A stretch of 64,000 bases of DNA from CAUZWH01 sp965224275 (GCA_965224275.1 CBDCYR010000005.1:434001-498000), one strand, 5' to 3'. Positions 18,296 to 28,290 are shown, counted from the first letter of the stretch. The notes: generated from the sequence alone by a model not told the origin. A program made the numbers and translations.

Positions 18296-18757
18296 CTAAG
18301 CGTTCGCGACCGATTCCACCGCTTCGATGATCTTTTTGTACCCTGTGCAGCGGCACAGATTCCCCTTCAGTGCCTCGACGATCTCGTCGCGGCTGGGGTT
18401 GGGTGTCTCTTCCAGTAGCGATGTTGCGGTCATCAGAAAGCCCGGCGTGCAATAGCCGCACTGCACCGCACCGAACGTAAGGAACGCTTCCTGCAGTGGA
18501 CTCAGCGAACCTTCGCTCTCGAGGCTCTCGACCGTGCGCACCGTATCGCCGTCGATCTGGGCGGCCAGCAACAGGCACGAGCTCACCGGGCGGTCGTTCA
18601 CGAGCACCGTGCAGGAACCACAAATCCCCATGCAGCAATCCTTATGGGTCCCCGTCATGCCGAGTTGGTCGCGCAGGATACTAACCAGCGTCTCGGTCGG
18701 CTCGACCGTCAAATCGTGATGCTGGCCGTTGATGATCAGCTTAATGTCGACGCTCAT
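18296..18757 (-). CDS. Mo-hydroxylase small subunit, two [2Fe-2S] clusters (CoxS-like)
   Basis: 153-residue iron-sulfur subunit of a xanthine-oxidase-family molybdenum hydroxylase. The N-terminal plant-ferredoxin-like domain shows CCMGICGSCTVLV with a further Cys at about residue 62. The C-terminal helical domain holds CGYCTPGF and NLCRCTGY for the second cluster. Its start overlaps the stop of the medium-subunit gene by 4 bp. It would pass electrons from the Mo centre to the FAD in the medium subunit. Confidence 0.9.
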   Translation of the reverse strand: MSVDIKLIINGQHHDLTVEPTETLVSILRDQLGMTGTHKDCCMGICGSCTVLVNDRPVSSCLLLAAQIDGDTVRTVESLESEGSLSPLQEAFLTFGAVQCGYCTPGFLMTATSLLEETPNPSRDEIVEALKGNLCRCTGYKKIIEAVESVANA

Positions 18758-19638
18758 TGGCCGGCCTCCGCGGCCCGCGCATAAGCGATAACAACCGTGC
18801 GCTTGAGAATAACGCCGGCAACGTGGCGCTTGTAGTCGGCCGAGTAGAGGGAATCACCGATCGGCTCGATCTCGTCGACCAGTGTCGCGCGCATGGCCGC
18901 GAAGGTTTCATCGTCCGGTTGTCGTCCGTGTAAGACCGCCTCGGTTTTCTCCGGCCACACCGGGATCACGCCGCACCCGCCGAGGCCAAGCCCGATCTCG
19001 GCAATACCACCGCCATCAGGATCCCGCACGAGGCTGACTGCCGCACTGATCGTCGAGGAGTAATCCATCGCCTTGCGCGCGGCAAACTTGCCGAACGCCG
19101 TGCCGGTGTTGGCAACCGGCGCACCAATCTGGATATCGCGCAGCAGTTCGTCCTCGCCCAGCGCTGTGATGTACAGATCCTCAAAAAACGATCGCGCAGG
19201 CACCTCGCGCACACCGCCCGGGCCTGCCACTCGAAACGTGGCATCGAGCGCCAGCATCGCCACCGGCGGATCGCCCTGTGGATCGGCGAGACAGATATTG
19301 CCGCCGATCGTGCCCCTGTTCATGACCCGGCCGCAGGCAATCTCTGCCGCCATCTCGGTCAACATAGGGTAGACCGCGGCGATCTCCGTAGACCGTGCGA
19401 CCTCGCGGTGGGTGACAGCCGCACCAATCCGGATCGTACGATCCGCGGCCACGCTGATGCCCTTGAGCTCGTCGATGCGTGAGATGTCGATCAGCCATGA
19501 GGGCTGCAACAACTTTTCGTTCATCAGGATCACCAGCGCCACGCCGCCGGCGATGATATGTCCGTCGCCCTTGGCTGCGACCAGGCTATCGACGGCTTCA
19601 GCTATCGTCGTGGCGGCCGTAAAGCGGCACTCGCTCAC
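18754..19638 (-). CDS. Mo-hydroxylase medium subunit, FAD-binding (CoxM-like)
   Basis: 294-residue FAD subunit of the heterotrimeric Mo-hydroxylase. IIAGGVALVILM (about residues 29-40) and TIGGNICLADPQGDPP (about 110-125) match the two FAD pyrophosphate-binding motifs of the CoxM/xanthine-dehydrogenase FAD domain. The C-terminal CO-dehydrogenase-flavoprotein domain is present, giving normal length. Both ends overlap neighbours by 4 bp, consistent with translational coupling with the L and S subunits. Confidence 0.9.
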   Translation of the reverse strand: MSECRFTAATTIAEAVDSLVAAKGDGHIIAGGVALVILMNEKLLQPSWLIDISRIDELKGISVAADRTIRIGAAVTHREVARSTEIAAVYPMLTEMAAEIACGRVMNRGTIGGNICLADPQGDPPVAMLALDATFRVAGPGGVREVPARSFFEDLYITALGEDELLRDIQIGAPVANTGTAFGKFAARKAMDYSSTISAAVSLVRDPDGGGIAEIGLGLGGCGVIPVWPEKTEAVLHGRQPDDETFAAMRATLVDEIEPIGDSLYSADYKRHVAGVILKRTVVIAYARAAEAGQ

Positions 19639-22055
19639 GGTTTAACCCCATCGCGTTCTTCGATCAGGTGCAGCAGGTATTCCGATTCCATCGGTAGATG
19701 AGTCGGCCGGATAGAACTGGCATCGGTCACCGCGCCGGCCATCGCGGCCGGGATCGGGATCAGGCTAACTTCCGCGACGCCCTTGGCGCCGTAGGGCCCG
19801 GTGCGATCATGGTTATCGACGAAAATACATTCGATCGCGAGCGGCACGTCCTTGGCACCGGGCAGCAAATAGTCGCGGTAGTGCGGATTGGTGATATAGC
19901 CGTTTTCACGCACCACCTTTTCCATCACCGCCTGACCGAGCCCTTGCACCACGCCCCCTTCAATCTGGCCTTCCGTGCCCATCGGGTTGACGATCGTGCC
20001 GCCGTCATGCGCCGCCCAGACATGAACCAGATCGACCGATCCCAATTCCTCGTCGATCTCGATTTCTACCAGATGCGTGGCGTAGGTATAGGTCGGGTAG
20101 GGATTGCCTTTGAGCGTCAGGATATTGGCTTCGATGTCAGGATCGAACTTGCCGTAGCCGACGATATCTCCGGTTTCCTCGCCGATCAGGTGGCAGGCAT
20201 CGACGAAGTCCATGCGATCGTTGCGAACCGTTACCGCATCGGCTTCGAGGCGCACCTGATCGGCCGACACATTCATTTGCCGCGCCACCGCCGCCTCGAA
20301 TTGGCCCTTGAAATCCTGCCCGGCGATGTAGGCGGCATTGCCGGAGAAATAGGTCGTGCGCGACGCCGAGGTTGGCCCGGAGTCATCGGTCTTGGTCGAG
20401 TCGCCGCTGACCACGTTGACCCGGTTGACTGAAATACCGGCCGATTGAGCGGCGATCTGCGCCAGCGACATGTCCGATCCGGTGCCGATGTCGGGGGTGC
20501 CGCAAAACGCGGTTACCGTCCCCGTAGCATCGACGCGAATGCGTGCCGTCGATGGATTGCGAATACCGCTATAGCCGATGCCGTAACCTAGGCAGGCGAG
20601 GCCGAGGCCGCGTCGTTTAGCCGCCGTCGGTGGCGCCGCTGCCAGCTCGGCCTTGCGGCGCTCAAGAATTGGCTCGACCGCATCGAGGGTTTTGAGGAAT
20701 CCCACATCGGAGAGCGTTTGCCCGGTCGCGGTTTGATTGCCGTCGACGAACCCATTGCGGCGGCGGATCTCGATCTGGCTAACCCCGAGCCGATCGGCCA
20801 TTTCGTTGATCTGCGATTCCAGCGCGAACGCCGTTTTGACGATGCCGAAACTACGCATCGCACCACACGGCACATGGTTGGTGAACGCGGTTGTGAGATC
20901 GACCCGCATGTTGGGAAACAAATACGGCATGCCGGCGTGAATCACGCAGCGACCGCTCACCGTGATGCTGTACGAGCGGTAGGCACCGCCATCGAGCAGG
21001 TACTCAACGTCGAGCGCGGTGAACTTGCCGTCATTGGTCGCGCCGAGTTTTTGACGAATCTTCATCGGGTGCCGCTTGGTCGTCGTGGTGAAGACCTCCT
21101 CGCGGGTATAGGTCATCCGCACGGGCCGATTGGTTTTGAGAACCAGCAGTGCCAGTGCGCATTCGACCGTGTTGTCCATCTTGCCGCCGAAGGCACCGCC
21201 AACCACGGTTTGCACCACGCGCACCTTGTCGAACGGCAAACCGGTAACGCGGGCAACTTGTTTGTGGTGATAGTGCGGATATTGGGTACACACCATCACC
21301 GTCAAAACGCCGTCGGGATCAATGAACGCCAGACCGGACGGCGGCTCCAAGAAGCAATGGTCGATTTGTTCAACGTCGTAACTGTTCTCCAATACGACGT
21401 CGGCCTCACGTAACCCGGCGTCGATATCGCCGCGTTCATTGTGCAAGCTGATGATGATATTGCCTTCGGGATCGATCTCGGTAGCACCCTCGGCGAGCGC
21501 CCCCTCGGGCGTGAGGATCGCCGGCAACAGGTCGTACTCCACCTCGACCAACAAGCACGCGGCTTGGGCGGCTTCCAGAGTATCGGCGGCAACGGCCGCG
21601 ATCGCTTCGCCAACATAACGCACGCGGTCCCCGGCCAAGACAGGCGTATCGGTAACAAGCGTGCCGATCAGCTCATCACCGGCGTCTTTCGCCGTAATGA
21701 TCGCGCGAACCCCGGGCGCCTGCTCCGCGCGCGAAGTATCAACATTGAGAATGCGCGCATGCGGATGCTCGCTGCGCACGAAGCACGCGTGCAACATCCC
21801 TTCCATCTCAATGTTGGCGGCGTAGCGCGCTTTGCCACGCACTTTATAGAGAACGTCATTGCGCGGCAGCGGCTGACCAACCGTGTCGGTTTCCAAGCCG
21901 GCGGGCTCAGCGCCCAAAAGCTTGGCACCTTTGACGCGCGCACGCTCGCGTACGCCATCGACGATGCGATGATATTCGCCCTTCCAATGCGCCTGCTCAT
22001 CGAGCGTTCCTAGCGCGAATTTTTCGCCCTCAGGCTCAGTCCATTGTGAGGTCAC
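19635..22055 (-). CDS. Mo-hydroxylase large subunit, molybdopterin-binding (CoxL/XDH-like)
   Basis: Large catalytic subunit of a xanthine-oxidase-family molybdenum hydroxylase, 806 residues from the GTG at 22055, which follows GAGGAG; a TTG at 22136 in frame is the longest alternative. It has the aldehyde-oxidase a/b hammerhead (YKVRGKARYAANIE) and Mo-pterin domains with VVGGAFGGKMD. The active-site loop reads PCGAMRSFG, not the AYRCSFR of form-I CO dehydrogenase, so CO oxidation is unlikely. Hydroxylation of an N-heterocycle or aldehyde is more plausible. The usual catalytic Glu is expected near the C-terminus, GAKGVAEVSLIP. Confidence 0.87.
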   Translation of the reverse strand: MTSQWTEPEGEKFALGTLDEQAHWKGEYHRIVDGVRERARVKGAKLLGAEPAGLETDTVGQPLPRNDVLYKVRGKARYAANIEMEGMLHACFVRSEHPHARILNVDTSRAEQAPGVRAIITAKDAGDELIGTLVTDTPVLAGDRVRYVGEAIAAVAADTLEAAQAACLLVEVEYDLLPAILTPEGALAEGATEIDPEGNIIISLHNERGDIDAGLREADVVLENSYDVEQIDHCFLEPPSGLAFIDPDGVLTVMVCTQYPHYHHKQVARVTGLPFDKVRVVQTVVGGAFGGKMDNTVECALALLVLKTNRPVRMTYTREEVFTTTTKRHPMKIRQKLGATNDGKFTALDVEYLLDGGAYRSYSITVSGRCVIHAGMPYLFPNMRVDLTTAFTNHVPCGAMRSFGIVKTAFALESQINEMADRLGVSQIEIRRRNGFVDGNQTATGQTLSDVGFLKTLDAVEPILERRKAELAAAPPTAAKRRGLGLACLGYGIGYSGIRNPSTARIRVDATGTVTAFCGTPDIGTGSDMSLAQIAAQSAGISVNRVNVVSGDSTKTDDSGPTSASRTTYFSGNAAYIAGQDFKGQFEAAVARQMNVSADQVRLEADAVTVRNDRMDFVDACHLIGEETGDIVGYGKFDPDIEANILTLKGNPYPTYTYATHLVEIEIDEELGSVDLVHVWAAHDGGTIVNPMGTEGQIEGGVVQGLGQAVMEKVVRENGYITNPHYRDYLLPGAKDVPLAIECIFVDNHDRTGPYGAKGVAEVSLIPIPAAMAGAVTDASSIRPTHLPMESEYLLHLIEERDGVKP

Positions 22056-22062
22056 GGTGTTC

Positions 22063-22152
22063 TCAATCTCCTCGAATCGCCCTGAGAGTATCGGCCGCAT
22101 CGACCAGTGCCAATCGCCCCGCCAAAGCGTAGGCAAATGAGATATCGGTCAC
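22063..22152 (-). CDS. Possible 29-residue small protein or translational coupler
   Basis: A GTG frame overlaps the acyl-CoA synthetase stop (TTGTGA) and ends TGA 7 nt before the large-subunit GTG, with the GAGGAG ribosome site for that gene inside its last codons. The peptide begins MTDISFAYALAG. The spacing is what a coupling leader would show, but it may be only chance, and if the large subunit starts at 22136 this frame is a shadow. Confidence 0.25.
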   Translation of the reverse strand: MTDISFAYALAGRLALVDAADTLRAIRGD

Positions 22153-24275
22153 AAAATAATCCTGGCATCGACCGTAACCGCGCCGGCCTCATTGACGATG
22201 AGCGGATTGAGGTCGATTTCCTTGATGGCGGGATGGTCGCACACCAGTTGTGCGACCCTGAGAAGTGTGTCGACGATCGATGCAAGATCGCAGGGCGCCT
22301 CACCGCGAACACCGCGCAGCAATTTGGTAAATGCCAGATTATCGAACATGCGATAGGCCTCGGCCTCACTGAGCGGTGCGAGCCGCACCGCAAAGTCGTC
22401 AAGGACTTCCGCGTAAATACCGCCTGCGCCCAGCGCCACGCTGGGACCAAAGGTTGCGTCCCGTTTGGCACCGATCATCACTTCCTTTCCGTCGGGCGCC
22501 ATCGACTGAACGACGACGCCGGAGATATCGGCGTCTGGTGCGCGTTCAGCAACGGCTTCGCGCAGACTATGGTAGTGGTCAACCAGCGCCTTCCGGTCCT
22601 CGATCCGTACTCGGATTCCGCCGCTCTCAGACTTGTGGACAATGTCCGGCGACACGACCTTCAGGCACAGCGGATAAGGAATATCAGCGCTTCGCGCGAT
22701 GAGTTCATCCTCGTCGCGGGCGAACGCCCATGGCGCGACGTTGATACCATAAGCCTGCAAAATTTCGAGGCCTTCCGTGAACAGATGTTGCTGACCCGCG
22801 TCATTGGCTGCCCCGAGGATGCGCGCCACCGCATCGCTGTTGGCGTCGACCGGTTTCGGCGCAGACGGCTCGGCATCGCGACTGCGGTAGTCATCCCACT
22901 CGACGAGTTTGGCCAGCGTTTGCGTCGCATCTTCGAACGACGGAAACACCATTGCCGTGCCGTCGCGCTCGACGTGTTGGGTGAAACCAGAAATGTCCAT
23001 GCCGTAGGTCCAGCCAAGAATCGGTGTTTCGGGATACTTGGCGGCAAGTTCGCGGATATAGATCGACGCATCGAACTCGTCGTATTTGGGGAGCCTGTAT
23101 GAGCAATAGATACAGATCACGGCATCGACGCCGGGATCCTTCAGAATTTGTTCGAGGAAGTACGGATACGCGGTGCGGTAGTCCCTGACGACCGGGATCC
23201 ACAGGTCGAGGGGGTTGGCGACCTCCATCCAGTCGGGAAGCTTTTCTTTTAGGGCGCTCTGAGTTTCTTCCGAGAGAGTCGCGAGGGTCAGGCCGGCGCT
23301 CACCAACGCATCGATCGCCAGGATCGCCGCGCCGCCGGAGTAGCTCACCACGGCCACGCGTTTGCCTTTGGGCGGCGCATAGATCGTAAACGCTTTCGCC
23401 AACAGCCGCAGTTCCTCGGCATTTCGAGCCGAGACGATTCCGGCTTTGCGAAACGCCGCCTCGTAGGCGCGGTTCTCGCCCACAGCTGCGCCGATATGCG
23501 ACGCGACGGCGGCTTGCGCGGTAGGGCTCTTGCCGGCCTTCAATGCGACAATCGGTTTCGTGCGCGAGATCCGCGCCGCCGCCTCGACGAACTCAGGCCC
23601 CTGCTTCACCGCCTCGAGGTGGCACGCAATCACACTGATCGTGTCCTGGCGCTCGAAATAGTCGAGCACCTCGACCAACCCGACGTCGCCCGCATTGCCC
23701 AGATCGGCAGACATGCAAAAGCCGCCCGGTTCGTTAGCGACCAGATTATGGCCCATCATGAACAGGCCGGACTGCGAAACCAGCCCGATCGGCGTGGTAT
23801 CGTGATAGGTCTCGATGAATGAGGACGAGAAGTTCGCGTGCGCGTTGGCGGCGCCGATCGTGTTGGGACCGAGAATGCGTATGCCGCCATCCTTTGCGAG
23901 GGCGATCATTTCTTCCTGCAGTTGTTTGCCGACATCGTCTGAATCCGCGAAACCCTGCGTGATGACGATGGCGGCGCGAATGCCCTTGCCGATGCAACTC
24001 CTTAGGACGTCCAGAACCCGCTCGCGGGGTACGCTAACGATGGCGAGATCGATGGGCTCATCGATATCGTCGAGGTTCGCCCAAACCGTGTAATCCGTGG
24101 CCGCTGCCATATTCGGATTGATGACGTGAATGTGCCCGGCGTAGTCGAAATCTAGCAGCGTGCTGAGCACGCTAATCGGCGCGCCGACGGCCGCACGCGA
24201 CAATCCGATGATCGCCACGCTCTTTGGCTTGAAGATGAGATCCAGGACCTCGTCGCTATGCTCGCTAGCCGTCAT
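22149..24275 (-). CDS. NDP-forming acyl-CoA synthetase (ACD family)
   Basis: The 708-residue protein fuses the alpha part (CoA-binding Rossmann domain, residues about 10-140, then succinyl-CoA-ligase-like domains) to the ATP-grasp beta part at the C-terminus. The active-site histidine that is phosphorylated lies in AVASHIGAAVGENRAYE (about residue 257). KVVSPDIVHKSESGG is the ATP-grasp nucleotide-binding region. It would activate or de-activate an organic acid produced by the other operon enzymes. The acid specificity is unknown. Confidence 0.87.
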   Translation of the reverse strand: MTASEHSDEVLDLIFKPKSVAIIGLSRAAVGAPISVLSTLLDFDYAGHIHVINPNMAAATDYTVWANLDDIDEPIDLAIVSVPRERVLDVLRSCIGKGIRAAIVITQGFADSDDVGKQLQEEMIALAKDGGIRILGPNTIGAANAHANFSSSFIETYHDTTPIGLVSQSGLFMMGHNLVANEPGGFCMSADLGNAGDVGLVEVLDYFERQDTISVIACHLEAVKQGPEFVEAAARISRTKPIVALKAGKSPTAQAAVASHIGAAVGENRAYEAAFRKAGIVSARNAEELRLLAKAFTIYAPPKGKRVAVVSYSGGAAILAIDALVSAGLTLATLSEETQSALKEKLPDWMEVANPLDLWIPVVRDYRTAYPYFLEQILKDPGVDAVICIYCSYRLPKYDEFDASIYIRELAAKYPETPILGWTYGMDISGFTQHVERDGTAMVFPSFEDATQTLAKLVEWDDYRSRDAEPSAPKPVDANSDAVARILGAANDAGQQHLFTEGLEILQAYGINVAPWAFARDEDELIARSADIPYPLCLKVVSPDIVHKSESGGIRVRIEDRKALVDHYHSLREAVAERAPDADISGVVVQSMAPDGKEVMIGAKRDATFGPSVALGAGGIYAEVLDDFAVRLAPLSEAEAYRMFDNLAFTKLLRGVRGEAPCDLASIVDTLLRVAQLVCDHPAIKEIDLNPLIVNEAGAVTVDARIIL

Positions 24276-24441
24276 CGCGCGAGTACCCCCATATGTTAGC
24301 AGTAAGTATTGCGTTGTTTTCGCATAGCGCGGCCGTCAATCGCCCGCCCGAAGACTGGTTCAATCGTCAGCTCGTGCGCACCATCACGTTTGGCAATGGC
24401 AGACCGTCGCTGGCCGATCGGAGTGGCTTCCGGCACCTCGA
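24276..24441. other. Intergenic gap inside the leftward operon
   Basis: This 166-bp gap is the largest inside the operon. A minus-strand frame (start near 24441, about 49 codons, MIEVPEATPIGQ... ending 24296) has no ribosome site or recognised domain and is not called. A secondary promoter for the acyl-CoA synthetase and Mo-hydroxylase genes could lie here, but none is obvious. Confidence 0.35.
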
Positions 24442-25380
24442 TCATCGGACCGCGGCAGGTGTCATCTTTTCCAGCGCCGGCAGCACCTCGCTGGCCATGC
24501 GTTCGAGGTGCTCGCGACGGCGATCCGGCGGCATGATCGGTGCGAGAATGAAATAATTCACGCCAACCTCGATGAAGCTGGCGAGGTAGTCGATCATCCG
24601 TTGAGGCGACCCGTAGGCACAATATTTCTCGACCAGATCACTAAAATCCTGTTCGTAGCGGTACGACATCTCCTTGATACCGTACTGGCGCGCCTCGTCG
24701 ATATCGTCGTACAGCGAGCTATAGACGAAAACCGCCCAAACATAGTCATCCGGCAGTGTTCGGCCCGCTTCGCTCGCATATTCCTTAACCTGGGAAAACG
24801 AGATCTTGCAGCGATCGGCGGTGTACATATACGGGTGCCAGCCGTCGCCCAACGTCGCCGCCCGGCGCATCGGCCCGTCTTGGCGGCCCGATACCCAAAT
24901 TGGAATTCCACCCGGTTGGACCGGCTTCGGTAACATGTCGACGTCTTTCAACTGAAAGATCTTGCCGTCATAGTCGAAGCGCTCACCCGTCCAGTAGTTA
25001 CGAATGATCTCGAGACCCTCGGTCGCGCGGCGGCCGCGCTCTTTGATTGGCACACCACAGCCGTGAAATTCGCGGGGATAATCGCCGCCGACGCCAACCG
25101 TTAGCAGCGCCCGGCCGCCTGACAAAACGTCGAGGCAGGAGAATTCCTTGGCAACAATTGTTGGATGCCGCAGCGGCAGCAGCAACGTTGCGGGCCCGAG
25201 CTTAATGCGCGAGGTAATGGCGGCGGCATAGTTCAGAATCGTAACCGCATCGAGAATCGGCCGGTGATAAACAATGTGCTCGCCCGTGAAGAAACCGTCA
25301 TAGCCGCACTCTTCAACCGCACGAATATCGTCAGCCGACCAGTGGTCGCCGCCGCAGGTTATTCCGAACTTAGCTGGCAT
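24442..25380 (-). CDS. LLM-class flavin-dependent oxidoreductase
   Basis: 312-residue luciferase-like TIM-barrel enzyme, using FMN or F420 to oxidise or monooxygenate a small organic substrate. The signature regions are the N-terminal KFGITCGGDHW, the GPATLLLPLRHPTIVAKE strand, and GRALLTVGVGGDYPREF where the flavin phosphate usually binds. It is 23 nt downstream of the enolase-superfamily gene. In this operon it is a candidate for ring or C-N bond oxidation (inference). F420 versus FMN use cannot be decided from sequence alone. Confidence 0.85.
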   Translation of the reverse strand: MPAKFGITCGGDHWSADDIRAVEECGYDGFFTGEHIVYHRPILDAVTILNYAAAITSRIKLGPATLLLPLRHPTIVAKEFSCLDVLSGGRALLTVGVGGDYPREFHGCGVPIKERGRRATEGLEIIRNYWTGERFDYDGKIFQLKDVDMLPKPVQPGGIPIWVSGRQDGPMRRAATLGDGWHPYMYTADRCKISFSQVKEYASEAGRTLPDDYVWAVFVYSSLYDDIDEARQYGIKEMSYRYEQDFSDLVEKYCAYGSPQRMIDYLASFIEVGVNYFILAPIMPPDRRREHLERMASEVLPALEKMTPAAVR

Positions 25381-25403
25381 CGTCGCTCCCTTCCCGCACG
25401 CCG

Positions 25404-26564
25404 CTACTTATCGACGCGGTATTTTTCGATCTTCTCCGGATCGAGTTCGACGCCAAGACCTGGCCCGTCCGGCACCCGGAGGCAACCATCTTGATAGGCG
25501 AACGGCTCGGTGATTACGTCGTCGGTGTAGAACACGCCGCCCACTTTGGTCTGCTCGCGCCCGGCCAGTGTGTTGATCGTGATCACGGCCGGCCACATCG
25601 TCCCTTCGAGCGCCGCCGCCAGGTGCAGATTGGCGGCATTGCCGACACCGCCCTCAAGCGACCCGTTTACGTTGGTCGGCAAACCGGCGGCGCGGCCGAT
25701 CGTCCCGATCTCCATCGCCCGCAGCAATCCCGCGGCTTTGGTGTAATAGATCGACAGGAGATCGGCGGCCCCGTGTTTGACCACCTCCATCGCGTCCTGC
25801 GGCGACCAGCACCCTTCGTCGACGATGACCGAGACGTCGACCGCATCGACCACCCGTTTCATCGCATCGATACCCTCGACCGGCTGCTCGACCGCAATGA
25901 TGCCGGCCTCGCCCCCCATCGCGCGGATCGTGTTGATCGCACCCTTGACATCGCGGTAGCCGCGATTGACATCGGGGTAGATCCGCACCTCGTCGCCCAC
26001 CGCGCGGCGCACCGCCTTCATGATTTCCAGATCCTCGACGTAATCACCGCCAACCTTGACCTGCAGCCAACCCACCCCATCGGCGACCACTTGGGCCGCT
26101 TCCTGGGCCGAATCCGCCGGCGCCGCGAGCCCGACGCTATGGCAGATCGGGATGTCGTGGCGGGCCGCGCCGCCCAGCAGTTGATAGAGCGGCATCTCGG
26201 CATCCTTGGCGACGATGTCGAGCATAGCGCACTCGATCATCGACTTGGTGTAGGGATAGCCGCGCACATGGATATCGAGCTCGGCAAACAAAGATTTAAG
26301 GTCGCGCGGATCCGCACCCATCAGCATCGGGCCAATGACGTCGCGGACCAGGTAACAAACGATCTGCGGATCCTCGCCGAAATAGCGGCCGTATTCGCCG
26401 CCCCAACTCAGGATCGCGGGCGCTTCACCGAGTCCGGTGATGCCATCATCGGTGGTGAGTTTCAAAATCACATAGCGGCCGATCGCATCCTTCAGCGACC
26501 GCCACGTGTAGCTCGAGCGCCGCGGCAAATCGATGACGATGGTTTCGATCTCGGTGATCTTCAT
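25404..26564 (-). CDS. Mandelate racemase/muconate lactonizing enzyme family protein (enolase superfamily)
   Basis: 386-residue enolase-superfamily enzyme catalysing proton abstraction alpha to a carboxylate (racemisation, dehydration or cycloisomerisation). The capping domain covers residues 1-125. The barrel shows the metal ligands in YPDVNRGY (Asp), AVEQPVEG (Glu) and IVDEGCWSP (Asp or Glu). The KxK position reads QVKVGG, so only the second lysine is present, unlike muconate lactonizing enzymes. Its start overlaps the hydantoinase B stop by 4 bp. Confidence 0.87.
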   Translation of the reverse strand: MKITEIETIVIDLPRRSSYTWRSLKDAIGRYVILKLTTDDGITGLGEAPAILSWGGEYGRYFGEDPQIVCYLVRDVIGPMLMGADPRDLKSLFAELDIHVRGYPYTKSMIECAMLDIVAKDAEMPLYQLLGGAARHDIPICHSVGLAAPADSAQEAAQVVADGVGWLQVKVGGDYVEDLEIMKAVRRAVGDEVRIYPDVNRGYRDVKGAINTIRAMGGEAGIIAVEQPVEGIDAMKRVVDAVDVSVIVDEGCWSPQDAMEVVKHGAADLLSIYYTKAAGLLRAMEIGTIGRAAGLPTNVNGSLEGGVGNAANLHLAAALEGTMWPAVITINTLAGREQTKVGGVFYTDDVITEPFAYQDGCLRVPDGPGLGVELDPEKIEKYRVDK

Positions 26565-28240
26565 TTGTCCGACCCTGTTTGACGGTAGGCTTTGTCGGCC
26601 GCCTCGGACGAGACCTTGCCTTCACGCAAATCTTGCTCCACTGCGCCGGCATCGCGCTCTGTTGCGGGTCCGAAGCCACCGCCGCCTTGGGTCAACATGC
26701 TGAACACGTCGCCGCGCCGCAGCGTTCGATTGACGGTCTTGGAGTGAAGTTCGACCGGCTCGGAGCCCTCGGGGTTGAGTTGCATGCGACCCGTCGCGCC
26801 GGGACCGCCGCCGAACAGACCGAACGGTTCGATTTTGAACTTGTCGAACTGCGTATTCAGCGAGCCGCTCTCGTCGAGGAATTCGATATCACGACGCACG
26901 CCAAGGCCGCCGCGATATTGGCCGGTGCCACCGGTATCAGGCAAGAACTCGTAGCGTTTGAAGCGCAAGGGGTAAGTGCTTTCAACCATCTCAATCGGCG
27001 TGTTGGCGAGGTTGTGGATGCCCTGCGAGTAGCAATCGAGCCCGTCCTTGGTCTGTCGCGCGCCGCCGCCGCCCACCTCAATATCGAAGAAAATCCAGTC
27101 TTTGCGGTCACCCGCACCGTCGCCCGACAGAATGTACACATTCGACATGCCGTAATAAGCCGCCGTGATGCGCTCAGGCACAATTTCGGAGAGCGCCAGC
27201 ATCAGGGAATTAACGATCGTATGAGTAATCGCATTGCGCCCAACCACCGGCGCCGGCGGCACCGCATTGACTACCGTTCCCTCCGGCGCCGTGATCTCGA
27301 TCGGTTTGTAGACCCCGTAATTGGCCGGGATAGTCGGGTCGAGGATTGACAGGATCGCGAAATAGGTCGCTGATTCGCAACTCGAGATCGTCGCATTGAT
27401 CGGCGATCGGCGCTGCGGATCGGTGCCCGTGAAATCGATGTGGATGGTGCCGTCGCCGATCGTAACCTTGGTCACGATCTTGATCGGCTCGTCCTTCACA
27501 CCATCATCGTCGACGTAATATTCAGCCTCATAGACGCCGGCCGGTAGCTCCCGCAACTTGTCGCGCAGCCGCGCCTCCGACGTTTCGATCGCTTCCTCCA
27601 TGCAGTCCCTGAAGGTGCCGACCCCGTAGCGCTCGATCAGTTCGAGCACGCCGTCGCGCCCGATCTCGAGGGCCGCGGTCTGTGAGCGCAAGTCCCCAAT
27701 CGTCATCTCGGGCTGGCGAATATTGGCCTCGATCACCGCGAATAGGCGTTCGTTGAGCTTGCCTTCTTCGAACAGCTTGATCGGCGGTATCCGTAAACCT
27801 TCCTGGTAGATCTCAACCGCGTCGCCGGCGTAGCTGCCTGGCCGCATGCCGCCGATATCGAGGTGATGGCCAAGCGTGCCGCAAATCGCCACCAACTCAC
27901 CGTCCGCGAAAACCGGCAGAAAGGTCTGAACATCCGGTAAATGCTGGCCGCCGCTATAGGGATCGTTGGTTACGATGATGTCGCCGGGCCGCCACTGTTC
28001 AATCGGGATCGCCTCGTCAAGCGCGGTGCGCAGCGAACGCGACATCGAATTGAGATGGATCGGAATGCGACACGACTGCGCGATGATCCGCCCCTCGATA
28101 TCGAACATCGCGGTCGAATAATCGAGCATCTCGCGGATCACGGTGGAATAGGACGTGCGCAGGATGGTCGCCGCCATCTGCTCGGCGACGCCAACCAGGG
28201 CATTGTTGACCACTTCGAACGTAATCGGATCGACCCGCAT
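26561..28240 (-). CDS. Hydantoinase B/oxoprolinase family protein (HyuB-like), pair 1
   Basis: The 559-residue B subunit acts with the upstream A subunit in ATP-dependent opening of a cyclic amide (hydantoin, 5-oxoproline) or in a related carboxylase. Family marks include DYSTAMFDIEGRIIAQ, TNDPYSGGQHLPDVQ, and GGGGARQTKDGLD. The last 30 residues are charged. It lies 50 nt after the A gene and overlaps the enolase-superfamily gene. The actual ring substrate is not known. Confidence 0.88.
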   Translation of the reverse strand: MRVDPITFEVVNNALVGVAEQMAATILRTSYSTVIREMLDYSTAMFDIEGRIIAQSCRIPIHLNSMSRSLRTALDEAIPIEQWRPGDIIVTNDPYSGGQHLPDVQTFLPVFADGELVAICGTLGHHLDIGGMRPGSYAGDAVEIYQEGLRIPPIKLFEEGKLNERLFAVIEANIRQPEMTIGDLRSQTAALEIGRDGVLELIERYGVGTFRDCMEEAIETSEARLRDKLRELPAGVYEAEYYVDDDGVKDEPIKIVTKVTIGDGTIHIDFTGTDPQRRSPINATISSCESATYFAILSILDPTIPANYGVYKPIEITAPEGTVVNAVPPAPVVGRNAITHTIVNSLMLALSEIVPERITAAYYGMSNVYILSGDGAGDRKDWIFFDIEVGGGGARQTKDGLDCYSQGIHNLANTPIEMVESTYPLRFKRYEFLPDTGGTGQYRGGLGVRRDIEFLDESGSLNTQFDKFKIEPFGLFGGGPGATGRMQLNPEGSEPVELHSKTVNRTLRRGDVFSMLTQGGGGFGPATERDAGAVEQDLREGKVSSEAADKAYRQTGSDK

Positions 28241-28290
28241 TCGGCTATCCTCTCATGCGTTCATCGGGGTGTTGATCGGGGTCTTTGCGG

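Noticed and set aside
18296..22055. Aerobic carbon monoxide dehydrogenase
   Set aside because: The large subunit lacks the AYRCSFR active-site loop (it reads PCGAMRSFG), so the genes are called a generic Mo-hydroxylase.
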